From positions 1 through 17,995 of the forward strand of contig SBFV01000393.1 of NCBI GenBank assembly GCA_006227775.1: 17,995 nucleotides of DNA. Direction: 5' to 3'. The translations under genes were made by a program, and so were the position numbers. How positions within the stretch are numbered: the stretch's first letter is position 1; each line of letters opens with the position of its first letter. This document shows positions 1 through 7,631 of this stretch, one piece after another. This DNA comes from Gammaproteobacteria bacterium (lineage in GTDB: Bacteria; Pseudomonadota; Gammaproteobacteria; Chromatiales; Chromatiaceae). The notes under the pieces were generated by a model, which saw only the letters and a program-made list of their open reading frames with translations, searched no databases and had not been told where the DNA came from.

Positions 1-324
1 GCGGGCCACCTGCAGATGCACCTTGGTGACCAGGGGGCAGGTGGCATCGAAGATCCGCAAGTGGCGCGCCTCCGCCGCGGCCCTGACCCGCTGAGCGACA
101 CCGTGGGCGCTGAAAATGAGAGTGCCTCCCGGCGGCACCTGATCCACTTCATCGACGAAAATAGCACCGCGGGCACGGAGGCCCTCGACCACGAAGCGGT
201 TATGCACGACCTCGTGGCGGACATAGATGGGGGCCCCGTAAATGTCCAGGACCCGCTCGACGATCTCAATGGCGCGATCCACGCCGGCGCAAAAGCCCCG
301 GGGGTTGGCGAGGAGTACATTCAT
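1..324 (-). CDS. ispH: 4-hydroxy-3-methylbut-2-enyl diphosphate reductase, N-terminal part (runs off the window)
   Basis: IspH (LytB) performs the last step of the MEP isoprenoid pathway, reducing HMBPP to IPP and DMAPP with a [4Fe-4S] cluster in the cytoplasm. The 108 visible codons start MNVLLANPRGFCAGVDRAIE. They contain cluster cysteine C12, histidines H41 (RHEVVHN) and H74 (SAHGV), and the second cluster cysteine C96 in DATCPLVTK. These positions equal those of the E. coli enzyme, which fixes the ATG at 322-324. The third cysteine and the catalytic glutamate lie outside the window, so the gene is cut by the window edge and is not itself broken. No clear Shine-Dalgarno precedes it. It lies 28 nt downstream of fkpB, so translation probably depends on the same transcript. 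The fkpB-ispH order is conserved in gammaproteobacteria. Confidence 0.96.
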   Translation of the reverse strand, partial: MNVLLANPRGFCAGVDRAIEIVERVLDIYGAPIYVRHEVVHNRFVVEGLRARGAIFVDEVDQVPPGGTLIFSAHGVAQRVRAAAEARHLRIFDATCPLVTKVHLQVAR

Positions 325-352
325 GGTTGGAGACTGCTGGGCGATGGATGGA

Positions 353-811
353 TCAACATCTTCCCACATCGGGATCGGTGACGGCGAGGACCTGATAGCG
401 CAGACGCAGGACCCGGCCGGCAAGGGGGTGGTTGAAGTCGACCAGAACCTCGTGCTCCCGGATATCCTTGACGATACCGGCGATTTCCTCCCCGTCCGGC
501 GTCGCGAAGGCAACCAGATTGCCGGGTCCAGGGACGCCCTCGGGAAATTCCCTGGCCGCCATCCAATGTAGTTTGTCCTCTCGCCACTCCTCGAAGAGGT
601 CATTGCCGCTTGCCAGCCGTTCGCGCTCCGCTCCGGCGGTCAGTCCCACCAGCAGGGTCTCGATACCCGGGGTCAGGGTACCGTCCCCCAGCGTGAAGGA
701 AAGGGGCTCATCGCTAAAAGTGGACAGGGCCTCGGTACCATCACTGAGGTAGATGGCGAGGTGCAGAAGAACCTGGCATCCGGATTGAATGCCGCGGGTG
801 CTGGTGATCAT
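353..811 (-). CDS. fkpB: FKBP-type peptidyl-prolyl cis-trans isomerase (SlpA/FkpB type)
   Basis: This is a 152-residue cytoplasmic FKBP-fold prolyl isomerase and chaperone of the SlpA/FkpB subgroup (E. coli FkpB has 149 residues). The FKBP core is visible in GTLTPGIETLLVGLTAGAE (about residues 45-63). The insert-in-flap domain follows (about 65-118), with the pattern EFPEGVPGPGNLVAF. The C-terminal strand has the family signature VDFNHPLAGRVLRLRYQVL (about 127-145). The ATG at 809-811 is preceded by AAGGA about 15 nt upstream, which is rather distant; no better internal start exists before the core. The gene immediately precedes ispH, as in E. coli, and is divergent from rimO across about 170 bp. 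Confidence 0.92.
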   Translation of the reverse strand: MITSTRGIQSGCQVLLHLAIYLSDGTEALSTFSDEPLSFTLGDGTLTPGIETLLVGLTAGAERERLASGNDLFEEWREDKLHWMAAREFPEGVPGPGNLVAFATPDGEEIAGIVKDIREHEVLVDFNHPLAGRVLRLRYQVLAVTDPDVGRC

Positions 812-980
812 GGCAATGTCGGGTGATCCTTGTTCCAGTTTGCTGAGTTTCTGGCTTGCCGGGGAAAGCCGAAGATGGAATTGCGATGGTTATACTATCC
901 CAGTATCCCCGTTCACCAGCAGGCCAGCGCGTCCACCACCCTGAACCCTTTGGCCCTTCCTATCCCCTCTGGAGTTACGC
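812..980. other. Divergent intergenic region between fkpB and rimO
   Basis: This 169-bp region must hold the promoters for both directions. A TATACT-like hexamer lies at 891-896 and, read from the other strand, a TATAAC-like hexamer overlaps it. Neither has a convincing -35 partner at 16-18 nt, so I do not call a specific promoter. The ORF that crosses here on the plus strand has no family resemblance. Confidence 0.5.
971..974 (+). promoter_or_regulatory. Ribosome binding site deciding the TTG start of rimO
   Basis: GGAG lies six bases before TTG 981-983. There is no ATG or GTG in frame between this TTG and the conserved SLGCPK motif (residue 16 onward), so the TTG is the only start that leaves the MTTase domain intact. 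Confidence 0.75.
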
Positions 981-2312
981 TTGCCCACCCCTTCCACGCA
1001 TCGCCCCCCCGCCATCGGCTTTGTCAGCCTAGGGTGCCCCAAAGCCACCGTCGATTCCGAACGCATCCTGACCCAGTTGCGGGCGGAGGGTTATGCCATT
1101 TCGCCCACCTATGCCGGGGCGGATCTGGTTATCGTCAACACCTGTGGATTCATCGATGCCGCCGTGGCGGAGTCCCTGGATGCCATCGGCGAGGCCCTGG
1201 CCGAAAACGGCCGGGTGATCGTCACCGGCTGCCTGGGGGCGCGGGCCGATCTGGTCCGGAAGGCGCATCCCAAGGTCCTGGCGGTTACCGGCCCTCAGGC
1301 CCTTGCAGAGGTCATGGCGGCGGTACATGCCCAGGTGCCTGCACCCCAGGATCCCTTCTTTAGCCTGGTGCCGCCCGAGGGGGTCAAACTGACCCCCCGG
1401 CACTATGCCTACCTCAAGATTTCGGAAGGCTGCAACCATCGCTGCACCTTCTGCATCATCCCTAGCCTGCGTGGGGATCTGGTCAGCCGTCCCATCGGCG
1501 AAGTCCTGGACGAGGCGGGTCGTCTGGTTGATGCCGGGGTGCGGGAACTCCTAATCATCGCCCAGGATACCAGCGCCTACGGCCTGGATCTGCGCTACCG
1601 CACGGACATCTGGCGCGGCCAACCCCTGCGCACGGACATCGAGACCTTGGCACGGCGGCTGGGGGAACTCCAGGCCTGGATTCGCCTTCATTACATCTAT
1701 CCCTATCCCCAGGTGGATCGCCTCATCCCCCTCATGGCCGAGGGCCTGATCCTGCCCTATTTGGACATGCCCTTGCAGCATGCCAGTCCGGCCATCCTCA
1801 AGGCCATGCGTCGCCCCGCCGCGGCGGAGCAGGTGCTCGAGCGCCTGGCCCGATGGCGCGCCCTCTGCCCTGAGTTGGTGGTGCGCAGCACCTTCATCCT
1901 TGGCTTTCCAGGGGAGACGAAGGCCGATTTTGAGTTCTTGCTTGAATTCCTGCGTCAGGCCCGCCTGGATCGGGTGGGTGCTTTCGCCTATTCTCCCGTC
2001 GCCGGCGCCGCCGCCAATGCCCTGCCCGACCCGCTACCCGAAACGGTGCGCGAGGAACGCCTGGCGCGGTTCATGGCCGTCCAGGCGGAGATCAGCCGCG
2101 CAAAGCTGGCGGCCCGCGTTGGCCAGCGCCTGATCGTCCTGGTCGACGAGGTCCAGGAAGGGCGGCTGGTCGCCCGCACCTACGCCGACGCGCCGGAGAT
2201 TGATGGCAAGGTTATCGTTCCCGGTGCCTGGGAACTGGACCCAGGGGATTTCATCGAGGTGGAGATCACCCGTTCTGGATCTCACGACTTGCTGGGGGTA
2301 CCGGTGGAATGA
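981..2312 (+). CDS. rimO: Ribosomal protein S12 (Asp89) methylthiotransferase RimO
   Basis: RimO is a radical-SAM enzyme with two [4Fe-4S] clusters that adds a methylthio group to Asp89 of ribosomal protein S12. The 443-residue product matches the family length (E. coli 441). N-terminal MTTase cysteines are C19 (SLGCPKATVDSERI), C55 (NTCGFID) and C84 (TGCLGAR). The radical-SAM CxxxCxxC motif is C151-C155-C158 in CNHRCTFCIIP. LDMPLQHAS and a C-terminal TRAM domain (about 375-440, ending in LLGVPVE) complete the architecture. SLGCPK plus the short TRAM domain distinguish it from MiaB. The start is TTG 981 with GGAG six bases upstream; rare start codons usually lower initiation. It is followed 117 bp later by glgP on the same strand, probably not as one unit. 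Confidence 0.96.
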   Translation: MPTPSTHRPPAIGFVSLGCPKATVDSERILTQLRAEGYAISPTYAGADLVIVNTCGFIDAAVAESLDAIGEALAENGRVIVTGCLGARADLVRKAHPKVLAVTGPQALAEVMAAVHAQVPAPQDPFFSLVPPEGVKLTPRHYAYLKISEGCNHRCTFCIIPSLRGDLVSRPIGEVLDEAGRLVDAGVRELLIIAQDTSAYGLDLRYRTDIWRGQPLRTDIETLARRLGELQAWIRLHYIYPYPQVDRLIPLMAEGLILPYLDMPLQHASPAILKAMRRPAAAEQVLERLARWRALCPELVVRSTFILGFPGETKADFEFLLEFLRQARLDRVGAFAYSPVAGAAANALPDPLPETVREERLARFMAVQAEISRAKLAARVGQRLIVLVDEVQEGRLVARTYADAPEIDGKVIVPGAWELDPGDFIEVEITRSGSHDLLGVPVE

Positions 2313-2336
2313 CCGCTGGTGGCTTGACTGGCACTC

Positions 2337-2352
2337 GGTTGATTCTTCAACC
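2337..2352. repeat. Short inverted repeat between rimO and glgP
   Basis: GGTTGA at 2337-2342 pairs with TCAACC at 2347-2352 across a TTCT loop, 24 nt after the rimO stop. No T-tract follows on either strand, so a terminator role is only a possibility. Confidence 0.3.
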
Positions 2353-2429
2353 ACCACCTTCGCCTTATCCTTCAGCTCAAACCCGCGCCGGGGCAATAAC
2401 CAGACCAGGGCATAAGCGCCAATTGATTC

Positions 2430-4937
2430 ATGATCCCTCTAGCTGAATCCTCTCCGGTCCCATTCGTCGAGCGCCGGGAAAATATCCGCGTCGGGCTTTC
2501 CAAAAAGGCCCTCAAGCAGGCCCTGATCGACAATCTGTTCTATGTTCTGGGGCGTTTTCCGGAGGTGGCGACCCCCCTGGAGTGCTACCTGGCGGCCGCC
2601 TACACGGTGCGGGACCGTATGCTGGAGCGCTGGATTCGCAGCGCTCAGGCCTACAAGCGGGGAGGGGCGCGCACGGTCTGCTATCTTTCCGCCGAGTACC
2701 TCCCCGGCCCCCACCTGGGAAAAAACCTCCTCAATCTGGGCATCTTCGAGGTGGCACGGGAGGCCTGGGGGGAATTGGGCCTGGATCTGTCACAACTGCT
2801 GGAGATGGAGGAGGAGCCCGGCCTTGGCAGTGGTGGCCTGGGGCGGCTGGCTGCCTGTTTCATGGATTCCTTGGCGACCCTGCGGATCCCCGCTATTGGT
2901 TATGGCATCCGCTACGAATTCGGCATCTTCGACCAGCGCATCGAGGATGGCTGGCAGGTGGAGCAGACCGATGCGTGGTTGAAGGACGGCAATCCCTGGG
3001 AGTTGGTCAGGCCCAAACTGCGCTTTCCCGTCCTGTACGGTGGCCACACGGAGATCTATCGCGACGACGGGCACCAGCGGGTACGCTGGGTGCCAGAAAT
3101 GGTGGTGAATGGCGTTGCCTGCGATACCCCCATCATGGGTTACGGCGCCGCCAACGCCAATCTGTTGCGCCTGTGGAAGGCGGAGGCTTGCGAGTCCTTC
3201 GATTTCCAGGCCTTCAATAGCGGTGACTATTACGGTGCGGTGAACCAGAAAATCCGTGCCGAGAACCTGTCCAAGGTCCTTTATCCCAACGACGAGCCCG
3301 AGGCGGGTAAGGAACTGCGGTTGCGGCAGCAATTCCTACTGGTCACGTGCAGCTTGCAGGACATGATCCGCCTGCACTTGGGGACCTTGGGGAGCCTGGA
3401 GCGCTTTCAGGAGAAATTCGTCGTCCAGCTCAACGACACCCATCCCGCCCTGGCGATCCCGGAGCTGATGCGCCTTCTGGTCGACGTCCACCATCTGGAT
3501 TGGGATCCGGCCTGGGAGATCACTCGCCACACCTTCGCCTACACCAATCACACCCTGCTCCCGGAGGCACTGGAGACCTGGTCGGTGGATCTCTTCGGAC
3601 GCCTCCTCCCGCGCCATCTGGAGATCGTCTACGAGATCAACCGCCGCTTTCTGGATGAGGTGCGGATCCGGTACCTGGAGGATGAGGAGCGGGTGGTACG
3701 CATGTCCCTCGTCGACGAAACCCGGGGACGCCGGGTGCGCATGGCCCACCTGGCCACGGTTGGCAGCTTCGCGGTGAATGGCGTCGCCGAGTTGCATTCC
3801 CAGCTGCTGGGGACCACGGTGCTAAAGGACTTCCACGACCTCTGGCCGGAGCGTTTCCACAATGTCACCAACGGCGTGACCCCGCGGCGCTTCATCCTCG
3901 CCAGCAATCCCCGGCTGACGGCGCTGTTGTCGGAACAATGTGGTGGGGATACCTGGCTGCGGGATCTGATGGCGCTGAGGGTCCTGGAATCCCGCGCCGA
4001 GGACCCCGGCTTTCAGGAGGCCTGGCGGCGGGTGAAGAATGCCGCCAAGGCCGAGTTGGGGCGCTGGTTGCGGACTCAGACCGGCCTCCTGCCGGATCCC
4101 CACTCCTTGTTCGATATCCAGGCCAAACGCATTCACGAATACAAGCGCCAGCACCTCAACCTGCTGCACATCATCAGCCTCTACCGGCGGCTCAAGGCCA
4201 ATCCCAACCTGGAGTTGGCGCCACGCACCTTCATCTTTGCCGGTAAGGCGGCACCCGGATACTTCATGGCCAAGCTGATCATCAAGCTGGTCCATGCCGT
4301 GGGGGAGGTGATTAACCGGGATCCTCAAGTCAACGGCTCACTGCGCGTCGCCTTCCTGCCCGACTTCAACGTTAAGAACGGCCAGCGGCTCTATCCGGCG
4401 GCGGATCTGTCGGAGCAGATTTCCCTCGCGGGTAAGGAAGCCTCGGGTACGGGAAACATGAAGTTCGCCATGAACGGGGCACTGACCATCGGAACGCTGG
4501 ACGGGGCCAACGTGGAGATCCGCGCGGAGATCGGGCCGGAAAACTTCTTTCTCTTCGGCCTCACCGCCCCGGAGGTGGTCAAACTCCAGGTCCAAGGCTA
4601 CCGTCCCCGTGATTTCTACGAGGGCGACCCCGAGCTCAAGGCCATCATCGACCTGATCGATTCCGGGCTCTTCGCCCATGGGGACAAGGAGTTGTTCCGG
4701 CCCCTGACCCGCAATCTGCTGGAGCAGGACTCCTTTATGGTCCTGGCGGATTTTCGGGCCTATGCCGACCGTCAGGCCGAGGTCTGCCAGATTTGGCGCC
4801 AGCCCGCCGTATGGGAGCGCCGTTCCATCCTCACTGTCGCCCGCATGGGGAAGTTCTCCTCCGACCGGGCCATCCACGAGTACAGCCAGAAGATCTGGCA
4901 AGTCGAACCGCACCCAGCGGTCGGTCCCGACAGCTAA
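2430..4937 (+). CDS. glgP: Glycogen/starch (alpha-1,4-glucan) phosphorylase
   Basis: This GT35-family cytoplasmic enzyme releases glucose-1-phosphate from the non-reducing ends of glycogen using inorganic phosphate and PLP. The product has 835 residues, a normal bacterial length. Visible signatures are GSGGLGRLAACFMDSLATL (about 132-150), the maltodextrin-site segment QLNDTHPALAIPEL, NVTNGVTPRRF, and the PLP site EASGTGNMKFAMNGA, in which the Schiff-base lysine is K678. A C-terminal catalytic helix region with DFRAYADRQ follows. The ATG at 2430 gives the N-terminal helix expected for the family, but no clear Shine-Dalgarno is seen before it. It lies between rimO and acuI; other glycogen genes are not in the window. 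The sequence alone does not separate GlgP from MalP. Confidence 0.95.
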   Translation: MIPLAESSPVPFVERRENIRVGLSKKALKQALIDNLFYVLGRFPEVATPLECYLAAAYTVRDRMLERWIRSAQAYKRGGARTVCYLSAEYLPGPHLGKNLLNLGIFEVAREAWGELGLDLSQLLEMEEEPGLGSGGLGRLAACFMDSLATLRIPAIGYGIRYEFGIFDQRIEDGWQVEQTDAWLKDGNPWELVRPKLRFPVLYGGHTEIYRDDGHQRVRWVPEMVVNGVACDTPIMGYGAANANLLRLWKAEACESFDFQAFNSGDYYGAVNQKIRAENLSKVLYPNDEPEAGKELRLRQQFLLVTCSLQDMIRLHLGTLGSLERFQEKFVVQLNDTHPALAIPELMRLLVDVHHLDWDPAWEITRHTFAYTNHTLLPEALETWSVDLFGRLLPRHLEIVYEINRRFLDEVRIRYLEDEERVVRMSLVDETRGRRVRMAHLATVGSFAVNGVAELHSQLLGTTVLKDFHDLWPERFHNVTNGVTPRRFILASNPRLTALLSEQCGGDTWLRDLMALRVLESRAEDPGFQEAWRRVKNAAKAELGRWLRTQTGLLPDPHSLFDIQAKRIHEYKRQHLNLLHIISLYRRLKANPNLELAPRTFIFAGKAAPGYFMAKLIIKLVHAVGEVINRDPQVNGSLRVAFLPDFNVKNGQRLYPAADLSEQISLAGKEASGTGNMKFAMNGALTIGTLDGANVEIRAEIGPENFFLFGLTAPEVVKLQVQGYRPRDFYEGDPELKAIIDLIDSGLFAHGDKELFRPLTRNLLEQDSFMVLADFRAYADRQAEVCQIWRQPAVWERRSILTVARMGKFSSDRAIHEYSQKIWQVEPHPAVGPDS

Positions 4938-5021
4938 ACCGATGCGGGTGTCGTGGATGGCTGCCACCAGCAGGCTTCGCGATGCAGGTCTCACGTTTTT
5001 TTCCAAGTTGGGAGAGATGCC

Positions 5022-6005
5022 ATGTTCAACGCCATTTATTTGACCCAGGAAGCGGGCCTTACCCATGCCCAGATCCGTTTACTGGATGAGTCCGAACTGC
5101 CGGCGGGAGACGTCAGGGTCCGCGTCGATTACTCTACCCTGAATTACAAGGATGGACTGGCCATCACCGGCAAGGCGCCCGTGGTGCGCCAGTTCCCCAT
5201 GATCCCTGGCATCGACTGCTGCGGCGTGGTGGCCGAGACCAGCCATCCGGACTGGCGGGTGGGGGATGCCGTCATTCTCAATGGCTGGGGGGTCGGGGAA
5301 CGGCACTGGGGGGGGCTGGCGCAGCAGGCGCGGTTTTCCGGCGATTGGCTGGTCCCGCTTCCCCCCGGTCTGAACAGCCGTCAGGCAATGGCCATCGGCA
5401 CTGCGGGCTATACCGCCATGCTGTGCGTTCTGGCCCTGGAGGGCCATGGTCTCCAGCCTGGGGAGGGGGAAATCCTGGTCACGGGTGCCGGTGGCGGGGT
5501 GGGTGGGATCGCCATCGCCCTGCTTGCCCGCAAGGGATACCGCGTCATCGCTTCCACCGGACGACCGGCGGAGAGGGCTTATCTGGCCGCCCTGGGCGCG
5601 GCGGAGGTCATCGACCGGGTGGAACTCAGCGGTCCGGGCAAGCCACTGATGAAAGAACGCTGGGTGGGGGTGGTGGATACCGTCGGCAGCCATACCCTGG
5701 CCAATGCCTGTGCCTCGACCCGTTACAACGGGGCGGTTGCCGCCTGTGGGCTGGCCCAGGGCATGGATTTCCCCGCCACCGTGGCCCCCTTCATCCTACG
5801 AGGCGTCACCCTCTATGGTATCGACAGCGTCATGGTGCCCAAGGAGCGACGCCTCCGGGCCTGGAATCGGCTCGCTCTCGAGCTGGACCCCGCCCTGCTG
5901 GAGGCCATGACCCGGGAAATACCGCTAAGTCAGGCCATAGCCGCCGCCACCGAACTCCTGGCGGGCCAGGTCCGGGGACGCCTGGTCGTAAACGTCAATG
6001 CCTGA
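5022..6005 (+). CDS. acuI: Acrylyl-CoA reductase family NADPH oxidoreductase (AcuI/YhdH)
   Basis: This is a 327-residue zinc-independent MDR-superfamily oxidoreductase. AcuI/YhdH enzymes reduce acrylyl-CoA to propionyl-CoA with NADPH, as in DMSP or 3-hydroxypropionate metabolism and detoxification of acryloyl-CoA. The family signatures are YSTLNYKDGLAITGK (about 36-50), PMIPGIDCCGVV, ILNGWGVGE.HWGG, the Rossmann nucleotide motif VTGAGGGVGG at about 153-162, and SVMVPKERR near the C terminus. The ATG at 5022 is preceded by GGGAGAG at 5010-5016; an in-frame ATG at 4953 would add 23 residues without homology and has no good ribosome site. It follows glgP by 84 bp with a run of seven to eight T just before the ribosome site. 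It converges with the DUF971-MoaD gene. Confidence 0.93.
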   Translation: MFNAIYLTQEAGLTHAQIRLLDESELPAGDVRVRVDYSTLNYKDGLAITGKAPVVRQFPMIPGIDCCGVVAETSHPDWRVGDAVILNGWGVGERHWGGLAQQARFSGDWLVPLPPGLNSRQAMAIGTAGYTAMLCVLALEGHGLQPGEGEILVTGAGGGVGGIAIALLARKGYRVIASTGRPAERAYLAALGAAEVIDRVELSGPGKPLMKERWVGVVDTVGSHTLANACASTRYNGAVAACGLAQGMDFPATVAPFILRGVTLYGIDSVMVPKERRLRAWNRLALELDPALLEAMTREIPLSQAIAAATELLAGQVRGRLVVNVNA

Positions 6006-6016
6006 AGGAAGGGGGA

Positions 6017-6043
6017 CCTCTCTCGGCCTTTGGCCGAGGAAGG
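6017..6043. terminator. Hairpin between convergent acuI and the DUF971-MoaD gene
   Basis: CTCGGCC at 6022-6028 pairs perfectly with GGCCGAG at 6032-6038 across a TTT loop. The stem may be extended by imperfect pairing to 6017-6043. It sits in the 42-bp gap between two converging stop codons, the usual place for a bidirectional terminator, but there is no strong T-tract on either side. Confidence 0.45.
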
Positions 6044-6047
6044 ATGC

Positions 6048-6689
6048 TTAGACCAGGTCAGGGGTTGCCGGTGGGGTCGGGGAATTGGGTACCAGGCCGA
6101 TTTCGTCCCCCTCCCTCAATTTGGTAAAGCCTTCCGCGAACTGCCGGTTGACGGTGGCCCGCAGGCGGTCGGCGGTGAAGAGCACCTCGGCCCCTTTACG
6201 CCGCTGTCCCAGCCAGGTGAGGAGACCTTGGACGGTGGTGATGGTGGCTGGCAGGGTCACCTCCTCCGACTCCTTACGCAACTTTTTGGCGAGCCAGGAA
6301 AAATAGAGCAGCCTGACCCGCTTGGCGGCCCCCTCGGGTTCCTGCCGCTGGTAGCCGAGTCCCTCCAGGTGGTTGAGGTATTCCGCCCAGTTCGCCTGGC
6401 GGTTGGCACCCAGGCTATAGAGGGTATCCCAGGAGTAGATCCCCGTATCATGGCCGTCATCGAAGACAATCCGAATGGCGTATTGCCCTTGGGGTTCGAT
6501 ACGCTCGATGTTCACCCCTTCCTTGCCCAGAATGGAGGCATCCAGGGTGGCGGCCTTGGAAAAGACCCGCAGGTATTCGCAAGGAAGTTCAAAGCGTGCA
6601 CCATCTTCGAAACTGATGCTCATTAGGCGCGATTTGGCGTGCAGATTGATCTCGGTGGGTGCGTAATGCTTGCTGGATTCTTCGTTCAT
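6048..6689 (-). CDS. DUF971 domain fused to a MoaD/ThiS-like domain, without terminal Gly-Gly
   Basis: The 213-residue protein has two recognisable parts. Residues about 11-105 form a DUF971 domain (also called the gamma-butyrobetaine hydroxylase N-terminal-like domain), seen in PTEINLHAKSRLMSISFEDG, FELPCEYLRVFSKAA, YAIRIVFDDGHDTGIYSWDTL and WAEYLNHL. Residues about 124-201 look like a MoaD/ThiS ubiquitin-fold domain, with VRLLYFSWLAKKL at the start and ATVNRQFA..FTKLREGDEIGLVP at the end. Sulfur-carrier MoaD ends in Gly-Gly directly after such a segment; here it is replaced by a proline-rich tail SPTPPATPDLV. It may therefore not act as a sulfur carrier unless processed. I checked the other two frames at the 3' end and neither restores Gly-Gly. 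The ATG at 6687-6689 keeps the full DUF971 start; no strong ribosome site is visible. Confidence 0.82.
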   Translation of the reverse strand: MNEESSKHYAPTEINLHAKSRLMSISFEDGARFELPCEYLRVFSKAATLDASILGKEGVNIERIEPQGQYAIRIVFDDGHDTGIYSWDTLYSLGANRQANWAEYLNHLEGLGYQRQEPEGAAKRVRLLYFSWLAKKLRKESEEVTLPATITTVQGLLTWLGQRRKGAEVLFTADRLRATVNRQFAEGFTKLREGDEIGLVPNSPTPPATPDLV

Positions 6690-6855
6690 CGCGTCAGGTC
6701 AACCCATGGCAGTAGGACGGAAGGGCTTGGTATGGCCAGGATGATGGGGGGGCTGCGGCCCTATTTCACCCGGCAGGGTAACTTCTGTATCCGCCAGTTC
6801 TGCTAAGCTTGAATGAAGGCGGTTCTAACCCGGCCAGAACCGATGATCAGATTGC

Positions 6856-6861
6856 AGGAGG
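6856..6861 (+). promoter_or_regulatory. Strong Shine-Dalgarno AGGAGG pointing to a GTG start for the PsiE-like gene
   Basis: AGGAGG ends 11 nt before GTG 6873, a slightly long but usable spacing. The two upstream ATG codons (6813 and 6843) have no ribosome site, so this motif favours the shorter protein. Confidence 0.6.
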
Positions 6862-6872
6862 ACGATTCAGGC

Positions 6873-7313
6873 GTGACCGAAATACACAAGCCGGAGGAAG
6901 GGGATCCAATCGCTCCCACCAAGTTCTACGCGACCATTGAGCATGCCGGCCATCGCCTGGTGGACTGGTTCCACCTCGTCGCCCTCTTCGTCGTCGGGGC
7001 TATGATCATCTGGGCGACCGGGATCGAGATCCTGCTAATCTTCCGGGAGGCCGGTCCCTCCGTGAAGGATATCCTCCTGCTGTTCATCTACCTGGAACTC
7101 GGGGCCATGGTGGGAATCTACTTCAAAACCAGGAAGTTGCCCGTCCGTTTTCTTCTCTATATCGCCATTACGGCCTTGACGCGGGTGTTGGCCATCGATA
7201 TCAAGGAGATGCCCGATGAGCGCATCATCGCGCTCAGTCTCTCCATCCTGTTACTGACCGTCTCGGTTCTGCTGGTGCTTTTCTCTACCGCACGCTTTGC
7301 CGAGCATGAATGA
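6873..7313 (+). CDS. PsiE-family (phosphate-starvation-inducible E) inner-membrane protein
   Basis: The 146-residue product (starting MTEIHKPEEGD) has a short hydrophilic N terminus and then four hydrophobic segments. They lie around LVALFVVGAMIIWATGIEIL, ILLLFIYLELGAMVGIYF, FLLYIAITALTRVLAID and ALSLSILLLTVSVLLVLF. FIYLELGAMVGIYF and the ALTR segment followed by an Asp/Lys/Glu stretch are typical of the PsiE family, named from an E. coli phosphate-starvation gene; the molecular function is unknown. The GTG 6873 start is chosen because AGGAGG precedes it; starts at 6813 or 6843 would add 20 or 10 residues of no resemblance. It is divergent from the DUF971-MoaD gene. No Pho box is obvious upstream. 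Confidence 0.8.
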   Translation: MTEIHKPEEGDPIAPTKFYATIEHAGHRLVDWFHLVALFVVGAMIIWATGIEILLIFREAGPSVKDILLLFIYLELGAMVGIYFKTRKLPVRFLLYIAITALTRVLAIDIKEMPDERIIALSLSILLLTVSVLLVLFSTARFAEHE

Positions 7314-7631
7314 GGCTGCCTTCAGCCAGGCCAGCTAGGATCCCGCCAACCATGATTATGGTATGTCTTGGTGACCGGATGGCCTCCCTGCTTTCCCATG
7401 GGCAGGTACCCTGATCCTGTATCGGCTATTTGTCATGAGGGATCTCGCCAGGGCCTCCGTGATGATGAAAGGCATGGTGGTGATTCCCACGCGGACTGTC
7501 ATGAGAGGGCTCACCACCCCCCTGGCTGTGGGAAGACGTTGCGGGTGTATTACACCTTAACTGCCAGGAGTGGTCTCACCACTACCCTGATGATGAAAGG
7601 CATCGGCGGTCGAGTGCATGCTCCCCGGATG
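7314..7631. repeat. Gene-poor stretch with a degenerate ~65-nt repeat
   Basis: No convincing gene is present. Three degenerate units start near 7433, 7498 and 7562, with a period of about 65 nt. Units 1 and 2 share TGTCATGAG; units 2 and 3 share a (G/T)CTCACCAC core; units 1 and 3 share the exact 16-mer TGATGATGAAAGGCAT at 7460-7475 and 7588-7603. Small palindromes occur inside: GGTGT-ATT-ACACC near 7545-7557 and AGTGGT-CTC-ACCACT at 7569-7583. Read on the minus strand, two units could encode similar short peptides beginning MPFII. It lies just downstream of both flanking genes, which converge here. Confidence 0.6.

Noticed and set aside
16..381. A plus-strand frame at the left edge.
   Set aside because: It lies opposite ispH, whose cluster cysteines and histidines are all in place on the minus strand.
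2320..2396. A minus-strand peptide containing RRGFELKDKAKVVVEES in the rimO-glgP gap.
   Set aside because: The charged peptide looks protein-like, but it has only a TTG start without a ribosome site and runs into the antisense of rimO; I could not assign it to a family.
4995..5009. A T-rich run after glgP as a terminator.
   Set aside because: No stable GC stem directly precedes the T-run, so it was not called.
7433..7620. The repeat array as a CRISPR.
   Set aside because: The units are degenerate along their whole length, number only three, and no unique spacers or cas genes are present.
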